Part shown: piece after piece, positions 1-5,984 of the stretch
How the letters are laid out: every line of letters starts with the position of its first letter
Numbering within the stretch: the stretch's first letter is position 1
NCBI GenBank assembly: GCA_963629575.1
Contig: CAVGIM010000008.1
Coordinates: 1-63,925 of the forward strand
Origin: Hallerella sp963629575
GTDB taxonomy: Bacteria; Fibrobacterota; Fibrobacteria; Fibrobacterales; Fibrobacteraceae
Reading direction: 5' to 3'
Length of the DNA stretch: 63,925 nt
The notes under the pieces: generated by a model
What the model saw: the letters and a program-made list of their open reading frames with translations, nothing else
Told to the model about the DNA's origin: nothing
Databases searched by the model: none
Translations under genes and position numbers: made by a program

Positions 1-60
1 AACCAGCGCGAAGCGTCGCAACCAAATTTTTGAAAATTGAATTTTTAGAGGTGAGCAAAA
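1..60 (+). ncRNA. Structured RNA element, copy 1 (5' part cut by window edge)
   Basis: This is the 3' half of the element described in full at 41929-42042. It carries the same CAGCGCGAAGCGTC core, then a TGAAAAT / ATTTTTA hairpin and GAGGTGA. The 5' pairing strand would lie before base 1. It runs into the 3' end of argD, which is on the other strand, so unlike copies 2 and 3 it has no gene directly downstream on its own strand. It could be a free RNA, a decayed copy or the argD-proximal end of a dispersed repeat. Confidence 0.5.
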
Positions 61-1250
61 GCCTTTTCGAGCTTTTCGAGAGCCTCCGCACATTCCGCTT
101 CGCTCACGTTCAACGGCGGAAGCAGACGGACGACGTTTCCCTTTGCGCTCAGCACGAGCAGTCCTTCGGAACGGGCTGCGGAAATCAGGTCAGCGACAGG
201 CTTTTCCGCACGCATCGAAATGCCGAGCAGCAAACCTTCGCCGCGAACATTTTCCAGAAAGTCAAACCTTGACACGATTTTCGAAAGCCCTTCGACGAGC
301 TGCGCCGAGCGAGCACGGACATTTTCCAAGAAACCCGGAGCGGCAATCTGTTCGACGACAGAAAGACCCGCTGCGCAGGCGACAGGGTTCCCGCCAAAAG
401 TCGTCCCATGGTCACCCGGGCGAAGCTCATCGGCGATTTTCTTCCGCAGGAGGACCGCGCCGAGCGGAAGCCCGCCCCCGAGCGCCTTGGCAAGCGAAAC
501 GAGGTCGGGAACAAGCCCATGTTTTTCGCAGCCGAGGAAAGTTCCGAGCCGCCCCATTCCCGCCTGGACTTCATCGACAATTACGAGACATCCGAACTTT
601 TCGCGCAAAGCGTGAACCGTCTCGACCATTTCCGAAGAAAGGGTCATCACGCCGCCTTCGGCGGCAAGCGATTCGAGCATGATCGCGCACGTATTTTCAT
701 TGACTTCCGCCTTCAACGCTTCCACGTCGTTCCACGGAACGTGTACAAAGTCGCCCGGCATATCGCCAAATCCTTCGCGGATAGACGGCTGTCCCGTCGC
801 AGACAGCGCGGCAAAGGTGCGCCCATGGAAGCTGTTCACGAACGTGACGATCTTCTGCCGATTCGATTCGCCCTTGCGATAAAAGTATTTCCGTGCGAAC
901 TTGATGCAGCCCTCGTTCGCTTCCGTTCCCGAATTGCAGAAAAACGCCTTGTCAAATTTTGTCAATTCCAGAAGCTTTTCCGCCAAGCGGATTTGCGGGT
1001 AGTTCGGGTAGAGATTGCTCAGATGGATGAAACGGTTCGCCTGATCCGAAATCGCGTTCAAGATTCCCTTGTTCCTGTGTCCCAGACCGTTCACGGCAAT
1101 GCCCGCGACAAAATCCAGATACTTGCGACCTTCGGCATCGAACAGGTAGCTTCCGGAACCTTCCACAAAATCCACATCCGGCTTTCCGTAAAGCGGAGCG
1201 ATGACCGCCGCGTCTTTTTCCAAAAGATTCTTAAGCGAGGATTGTTCCAT
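45..1250 (-). CDS. argD: Acetylornithine aminotransferase
   Basis: 401 aa, a normal length for class III PLP-dependent aminotransferases of the ArgD type. It swaps the amino group of glutamate onto N-acetylglutamate semialdehyde in cytosolic arginine synthesis (and may also serve succinyldiaminopimelate). Visible motifs are the PLP-binding FCNSGTEANE, the DEVQAGMGR acidic motif that holds the pyridine nitrogen, the catalytic lysine in LAKALGGGLPLG, and FGGNPVACAAG. The ATG at 1250 has GGAGAAATCAACT before it. It overlaps the end of argB by 20 bp, so the two are probably translationally coupled. Its last codons lie inside the repeated RNA element at the window start. Confidence 0.93.
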   Translation of the reverse strand: MEQSSLKNLLEKDAAVIAPLYGKPDVDFVEGSGSYLFDAEGRKYLDFVAGIAVNGLGHRNKGILNAISDQANRFIHLSNLYPNYPQIRLAEKLLELTKFDKAFFCNSGTEANEGCIKFARKYFYRKGESNRQKIVTFVNSFHGRTFAALSATGQPSIREGFGDMPGDFVHVPWNDVEALKAEVNENTCAIMLESLAAEGGVMTLSSEMVETVHALREKFGCLVIVDEVQAGMGRLGTFLGCEKHGLVPDLVSLAKALGGGLPLGAVLLRKKIADELRPGDHGTTFGGNPVACAAGLSVVEQIAAPGFLENVRARSAQLVEGLSKIVSRFDFLENVRGEGLLLGISMRAEKPVADLISAARSEGLLVLSAKGNVVRLLPPLNVSEAECAEALEKLEKAFAHL

Positions 1251-2007
1251 AGTTGATTTCTCCGTTAATTTGTTTCACAAAGGAATCCGCATCTTTCCAC
1301 CCGAGAATGTGGATTTCGCCAAGTCCATGTTTCAAGGCACAGACGCTCTCGCGGACTTTCGGGATCATGCCGCCACCAATCGTTCCGTCCGCAATCAGGG
1401 CTTCGACCGTCGCTTCGTCGAGATTCGGGATCAGGCTTTTCTGTTTGTCGAGAACCCCCGGAACGTCGCTTACGAGCAAGAACTTGTCCGCCTTAAGCGC
1501 AACGGCGAGTTCCGAGGCGGCCGTATCCGCGTTCACGTTCCACGCGATTCCGTCTCCAATAGAGATAGGGCTTACCACGGGCGTCCAGCCGGCATTCCAG
1601 AGGTCCGTGACGATTTTCGGATTCACGCGGAAGATTCGTCCGACAAGCCCAAGGTCCGCGCCGCCGGTCCGCTTTTCCGCTTCGAAGAGATTTCCATCGA
1701 CACCCGAGATTCCCACGGCCGACGCACCGAAAGATTCGAGCATCCGAACTAGCTTCTTGTTCACGTGGCCGGAAAGCGTCATTTCCACCATCTTCATGAT
1801 GCCCGGAGTCGTCACGCGCAAGCCTTCGATAAATCGCGGTTCCTCGGAAAGCAGCGCGATATTTTCGTTGATGTCCTTGCCTCCGCCGTGGACGACCGCA
1901 ATCCGAAATCCGAGAGCGGGAAGTCTCGCGATGGAACGAGTAAAATCCAGCAGTTTCGCCTCGTCTATGGCAAGGCTTCCACCGATTTTCACGACGACCG
2001 TTTTCAT
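1231..2007 (-). CDS. argB: Acetylglutamate kinase
   Basis: 258 aa from the ATG at 2007. It phosphorylates N-acetyl-L-glutamate, the second step of arginine synthesis. It starts MKTVVVKIGGSLA, the usual amino-acid-kinase beta strand and glycine loop. The phosphate-binding VVHGGGKDIN and the nucleotide-site NVNADTAASELA follow. A TTG 48 bp upstream would extend the frame, but the 2007 start fits the family length and has AGAGG about 11 nt away. It is first in an argB-argD pair. No other arginine genes are in the window. Confidence 0.93.
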   Translation of the reverse strand: MKTVVVKIGGSLAIDEAKLLDFTRSIARLPALGFRIAVVHGGGKDINENIALLSEEPRFIEGLRVTTPGIMKMVEMTLSGHVNKKLVRMLESFGASAVGISGVDGNLFEAEKRTGGADLGLVGRIFRVNPKIVTDLWNAGWTPVVSPISIGDGIAWNVNADTAASELAVALKADKFLLVSDVPGVLDKQKSLIPNLDEATVEALIADGTIGGGMIPKVRESVCALKHGLGEIHILGWKDADSFVKQINGEINYGTILA

Positions 2008-2124
2008 TTCTCGATAAACCTCTATGTTTTTTAGCTCAAATTTATTTATATTCAAGGAAATGTTTCACCCGAATGTTCCAAAAGCACCTTTTTGGACCGT
2101 TCACAACAACACGAAGGCAAATCT

Positions 2125-2322
2125 ATGGCAATAAATAAAGTTTGGCTGGACGAATCGAGCGACGAGTGCGTTTCATGCGGCGCCTGCGAAGGCACCTGCG
2201 ACGCGGTCTTCAGCGTTCCCGACAAGATGGTGGTCAAGGAAGGCGTCGACTATTCCCAGTACGAAGACGACATCAAGGCGGCGGCGGAAGGCTGCCCGGC
2301 ACAGGTCATCAAGTACGAATAA
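2125..2322 (+). CDS. Small single-cluster [4Fe-4S] ferredoxin
   Basis: 65 aa from the ATG at 2125 (GAAGGCAAATCT precedes it). Cysteines ECVSCGACEGTC plus a distal CP in EGCPAQVI give the CxxCxxC...CP pattern of a monocluster ferredoxin. The remaining cysteine after EGT could form a disulphide, as in some family members. The protein is acidic, as expected for a low-potential electron carrier in an anaerobe. It is monocistronic, divergent from argB and followed by a strong hairpin terminator. The redox partner cannot be told from context. Confidence 0.88.
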   Translation: MAINKVWLDESSDECVSCGACEGTCDAVFSVPDKMVVKEGVDYSQYEDDIKAAAEGCPAQVIKYE

Positions 2323-2345
2323 TCTTTTTCCATCTCTCCTTTCGG

Positions 2346-2373
2346 CGGGCGGCCTTCGGGCTGCCCGTTTTTT
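2346..2373 (+). terminator. Rho-independent terminator of the ferredoxin gene
   Basis: A 9-bp GC-rich stem (CGGGCGGCC / GGCTGCCCG, one G-U pair) closes on a TTCG tetraloop and is followed by six T. It starts 24 bp past the ferredoxin stop and just touches the stop codon of the convergent ATPase gene. Confidence 0.9.
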
Positions 2374-3649
2374 AGTCGGAGAGCAAAAAGTCCAACAGGC
2401 CGATATATTGAACGCCCCTTTCATCCGACCAAGGTTTGAGACCGAATCTCGTTATCACGGTCTTTTCAAAAAAATCCTTCACGGAAAGAAGCGGACGAAT
2501 TTCCTGATTTCGTTTTTCGTCACCATTTAGACTGTATGCGGATTGAAAATAGCTTTTCTTGATTCCCTTCGATGCGATAAAATCAATTTCACAATTTTTG
2601 AGATGCCTTTTCCCGTCAACTCCGTTTTCACAAACAGGAACAACCCCGACATCTACAGAAAAACCGCGGATTCTCAATTCGTTATAAACGATATTTTCCA
2701 TGATGTGAGTTTCTTCGAGATCCCTAAAACCAAGACGCGCATTGCGAAGCCCCACATCAGTCGCATAGAACTTTAACGGAAAATCGAAATACTTTTTTCC
2801 TTTCACGTCATAGCGATAAGCCTTGGAAAACAGGAAGCAGTCCGTCAGATAATTCAGATAGCAGGAAATTGTTTCCGAGCCGATTTTTTTTCTCTGAAGG
2901 CTTTGAATCGTCCTGGCAATTTTGCTTGCATTCGTCAAGGATCCAACAGCGGAACAGAGAGCGTTCGTGATTTCCCCCAAAGCGGCAGGATAGGCCAGCG
3001 AATAACGTTCTTCAATATCCTTAAAATAAATTTCCTCGAAAAGATTCAAAAGATATTCACGTTTATCCTCGTCGTTTTTAAGCGTTGCCACATAAGGCAT
3101 TCCACCAAAAGTCGCATAAGTCTCGTAAGCAACTTCCCGATCTCCGTCAAAAGCACCGAAGAATTCTCGAAACGATAAAGGATATATCGGGAGAATGTCT
3201 CCGCGTCCACGAAATTCTGTCGCCACATCGTGCGAAAGCATTTTGGAATTGCTTCCCGTTACATAAATATCGATGTTGCCCTTTTGCAAAAGACCGTTTA
3301 ATACTCCATACAAACGAACCGGTTCATCATGATTTTGCAATTCCTTTTTTGAAATGGCGAACTGTATTTCGTCCAGCAAAAGGTAATATTTCTTATCCGT
3401 GTCGCCCATCCGTTTTCCTAAGAATTTCCAAAGCTCTTTGGGGTCGCGAAGATGTTCGTTTTCAATACTATCCAGAGAAAGTTCCACGATGAAATCCGAG
3501 GAAACTCCGCTAGAAAGCAGATGTTCCTTGAAAATCTTAAAAAGGAAATAGCTTTTACCGCAACGCCGCAGCCCGGTGATGATTTTAATGCGTCCGTTCC
3601 ATTTTTTTGAAACAAGACGCTGCAGGTAAAAATTTCTTTCAAAAACCAT
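2372..3649 (-). CDS. ATP-binding protein of the AAA/DUF4143 type
   Basis: 425 aa from the ATG at 3649. An N-terminal AAA-like domain shows Walker A GLRRCGKSY (about residue 28) and Walker B KYYLLLDEIQ. Further on, VTGSNSKMLS and FRGRG match the sensor and arginine-rich motifs of this family, and a C-terminal DUF4143-like region ends the protein (EIDFIASKG resembles a PD-(D/E)xK core). The cellular role of the family is unclear. In gut bacteria these genes are numerous and often mobile. The start is set after GGATGG rather than at an upstream ATG at 3694, because the stretch between lies inside a palindromic repeat (3657-3690) and looks non-coding. Confidence 0.8.
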   Translation of the reverse strand: MVFERNFYLQRLVSKKWNGRIKIITGLRRCGKSYFLFKIFKEHLLSSGVSSDFIVELSLDSIENEHLRDPKELWKFLGKRMGDTDKKYYLLLDEIQFAISKKELQNHDEPVRLYGVLNGLLQKGNIDIYVTGSNSKMLSHDVATEFRGRGDILPIYPLSFREFFGAFDGDREVAYETYATFGGMPYVATLKNDEDKREYLLNLFEEIYFKDIEERYSLAYPAALGEITNALCSAVGSLTNASKIARTIQSLQRKKIGSETISCYLNYLTDCFLFSKAYRYDVKGKKYFDFPLKFYATDVGLRNARLGFRDLEETHIMENIVYNELRIRGFSVDVGVVPVCENGVDGKRHLKNCEIDFIASKGIKKSYFQSAYSLNGDEKRNQEIRPLLSVKDFFEKTVITRFGLKPWSDERGVQYIGLLDFLLSD

Positions 3650-3656
3650 AAGCCAT

Positions 3657-3690
3657 CCGAAATTCACTCGACATTTTAAGTCATTTTCAG
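3657..3690. promoter_or_regulatory. Operator-like inverted repeat, proximal copy
   Basis: CCGAAATTCACT, a 10-bp spacer, then AGTCATTTTCAG. The two arms match as an inverted repeat at 9 of 12 positions. It ends 7 bp before the ATPase start codon, next to its Shine-Dalgarno-like GGATGG. It closely resembles the copy at 3731-3764, 74 bp (about seven helical turns) away. Confidence 0.6.
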
Positions 3691-3730
3691 ACAAAATAGA
3701 TAATTTTTCGAAGCAACATTTAAAAACTAT

Positions 3731-3764
3731 CCGAAATTTACTCGATTTTACAAGTAAATTTCAG
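3731..3764. promoter_or_regulatory. Operator-like inverted repeat, distal copy
   Basis: CCGAAATTTACT, a 10-bp spacer, then AGTAAATTTCAG: an inverted repeat with 11 of 12 positions matching. It has the same spacer length as the proximal copy and the same order of conserved blocks. Probable binding site for a dimeric repressor controlling the ATPase gene (inference). Confidence 0.6.
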
Positions 3765-3851
3765 ACGATTTCTTGGCGAGAGCGATTTTCATGGCAAATT
3801 CTTAATGCAGCGGACGGAATTTTTAGGACATTGACTGTCCCGTGTCCGATT

Positions 3852-5354
3852 TTACACATATCCTATTTTGGAAACCGAGACAACACCTCGGCGCAAAACG
3901 GTTATACGAAAACTGTTGCAGGCAAATTCCTTTGTCTGAAATTTTCCAAAATCAAAAGACTTCCCGTTAAATTCATTGAAACGGAATGGTTCCACCTGAA
4001 AAGATTTTATCCCTAATTCATCCAACACTTCTTGCGGCAATTCATAGTTTTGATCGACAAGGCCAAACATGGTAAATCCGGTATCCACACATAAGGAGAG
4101 TATCGCTGCGCCGCCAGCATTGCAAGCAAACGAGCCCAATGTCGCCCCGATGAAACTTCCCAGCATAAATCCCAGGCAAGGCAATACGCACGATGCCAAA
4201 CCGCCGACAATCAATCCCGAAGAAGAAACGACCACATTCTTGATCAGGTTCAAAGTCATTTCCTGCCGGTCCTTTTGACCGCACGCCACGCAAAAAGCAT
4301 CGCCAATCGTTTCCATCGTCAGCACGGTCAAGGTCGCAATAACGCTCGGCGTTAAACTTTTCATTGCAGCACCAAAAAAGCCCGCTTTGCAAGCCGTCGT
4401 AATTCCCGCTGCTACGGAACCTCTTATAAAGCCAAGCGTTGCGCCGTCTAATGCAGCCAGCCCCATTTTCTTGAACTGCTCAGAATTCAACCTTCCTGTT
4501 TTCACTAAATAGGAAATCGTTTTCAATACTTCCGGGGCGAGCTTCATCACCGTCGTGATAACGGCTGCAGTCTTCCCAGCCTCCATCGCCTGCTTAAAAA
4601 CGTATTCGCATTTGACGATTTCTTCTAACGACACGCCATATCGCTTTAAATATTCCGCATCGACATTTCCTTTTTGGGCCTCTACGGTTAGCTTTTCAGA
4701 ATCCGGTCTCGACAAAGGATGCGATTCGACACCTTCTCCATCACGAATACGGTCATCGAGCCGTTCAAGGGTTTCTTGATATTTCACCGCCTGTTCCGGC
4801 CTGTTATAAGCCTCCTTGTTGTATCTCTTTTTTAAATATTCCGCCGTTTCGGAAAGCTGGTCTGACGGGACAATTCGCCACTGCCCTTGATACAAAGACA
4901 GATTCGGATCCTTGCCATCCAACTTCTTTTTATTCAAAAAGTCTTCCAGGAAATCCATTCCGCTTTCTTTGAATTGTTCATAAACCGTTTTCGCCTGCTT
5001 CAATCCGCTCAGTCTGCCGCTCGCATAATACTTTAAGCTATAATCTTCGCCAAAATTTGTCTGGATGTCAACAGAACCTAAGCCATGACTTCCGAGAACA
5101 TCTGCGTGGTGCGAGGATTCCGCCGCTTTCGCTTCGATATTAAAAGTATGAGCGTGCCAATACTCCGCGACATTTCCCTGGAGCTGACCAGTCCCCACAC
5201 GAGACGCCCTAAAGCCGTTCAGCTCTTTAGCGAAAGAATCTATCTCTTCTTCGACACCAGAAACATACCGAGATGCGCCATGAGCACCATCCATCACGCC
5301 GATGTTTTTTTCAAAAAAAGAATAGCCGTCTTGAAAAGAAGACCTGGAAGGCAT
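3852..5354 (-). CDS. Uncharacterised protein with nuclease-like N-terminus and membrane C-terminus
   Basis: 500 aa, not assigned to a named family. Residues about 55-110 hold AEYWHAHTFNI, then GSVDIQTNFG, then YSLKYY. This E...D-I...(S)LK order resembles a PD-(D/E)xK nuclease core, but that is inference and the usual E/Q before xK is replaced. A helical charged middle (about 130-290) follows. From about 300 to 435 there are hydrophobic, glycine-zipper stretches (SSGLIVGGLAS, LGSFIGATLGSF) that could insert in a membrane. The tail has an odd run of F-x-F pairs (FRFNEF, FDFGKF). There is no signal peptide. It begins 3 bp after the stop of the 195-aa gene, so the pair is coupled. Confidence 0.7.
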   Translation of the reverse strand: MPSRSSFQDGYSFFEKNIGVMDGAHGASRYVSGVEEEIDSFAKELNGFRASRVGTGQLQGNVAEYWHAHTFNIEAKAAESSHHADVLGSHGLGSVDIQTNFGEDYSLKYYASGRLSGLKQAKTVYEQFKESGMDFLEDFLNKKKLDGKDPNLSLYQGQWRIVPSDQLSETAEYLKKRYNKEAYNRPEQAVKYQETLERLDDRIRDGEGVESHPLSRPDSEKLTVEAQKGNVDAEYLKRYGVSLEEIVKCEYVFKQAMEAGKTAAVITTVMKLAPEVLKTISYLVKTGRLNSEQFKKMGLAALDGATLGFIRGSVAAGITTACKAGFFGAAMKSLTPSVIATLTVLTMETIGDAFCVACGQKDRQEMTLNLIKNVVVSSSGLIVGGLASCVLPCLGFMLGSFIGATLGSFACNAGGAAILSLCVDTGFTMFGLVDQNYELPQEVLDELGIKSFQVEPFRFNEFNGKSFDFGKFQTKEFACNSFRITVLRRGVVSVSKIGYV

Positions 5355-5357
5355 TTA

Positions 5358-5945
5358 TCAGCTCTCCATAAATTTCGATAGTCCGTATAGATACGTATGC
5401 AGAGCTAACGCATAGTTTCTTTCCTTGAAGTATTGGTTTTTCAGTTTAAAATGCCGGACTAAAGCCGCACCCACCACGCCACACAACAGAAACAAGGGAA
5501 ACCCGCTAGCGAGACTTTTTATTACGCCTAAATCAGAAACGCCCTTCTTGAATGATTCCTGGTCCTTTTTGGCAAATTCGACGAACTGCTCATATTCTTT
5601 TTTGTCATATGCCCGCGAATCGACGAACATGACCGCTCGCATCCCCAGCCATCCAAAAGTCATCCCATATTCGGAAAATTCCGTTTTGATATGGGATTTA
5701 TTCTCTTCGATTAGCTTCGCATCGCCCAAGATAAGAACGTGGGTGTCAGAAGAAATTTTTGACAATGTGTCGCGATATTCTTTAACACTCCACATGGCAG
5801 CCCGGATAGAACCGTCCTTTGTTCCCACAGCGGTTCCGTCCGGCTTGTCGTCCTTTAAACCGATAAGCTGAATCAGGTAAGACGCGTACTCGGCGGTATC
5901 CTTATCGTGCACAATAATCAGTTCTTTCGTTTCCTGTTCAAACAT
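5358..5945 (-). CDS. Small membrane-anchored protein with Rossmann/TIR-like N-domain
   Basis: 195 aa, with AAAAGGAGAATTT before the ATG. Residues 1-120 read as alternating strands and helices: ELIIVHD, a helix, AAMWSVKEY, THVLILGDAK, then YGMTFGWLGMRAVMFVD. This suggests a flavodoxin/TIR-like fold, but I see no clear catalytic set. A charged helix follows, then a hydrophobic segment (LASGFPLFLLCGVVGAALV, about 148-166) and a short basic tail. It is immediately upstream of the 500-aa membrane protein. Sensor plus effector is one reading; no function is known to me. Confidence 0.7.
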   Translation of the reverse strand: MFEQETKELIIVHDKDTAEYASYLIQLIGLKDDKPDGTAVGTKDGSIRAAMWSVKEYRDTLSKISSDTHVLILGDAKLIEENKSHIKTEFSEYGMTFGWLGMRAVMFVDSRAYDKKEYEQFVEFAKKDQESFKKGVSDLGVIKSLASGFPLFLLCGVVGAALVRHFKLKNQYFKERNYALALHTYLYGLSKFMES

Positions 5946-5984
5946 AAATTCTCCTTTTACAGGTTTGCTGAATTCTTGGACAAG

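Noticed and set aside
3654..3694. Upstream ATG at 3694 as the start of the DUF4143 ATPase
   Set aside because: It lies inside one of two near-identical palindromes; the conserved protein begins at the ATG at 3649.
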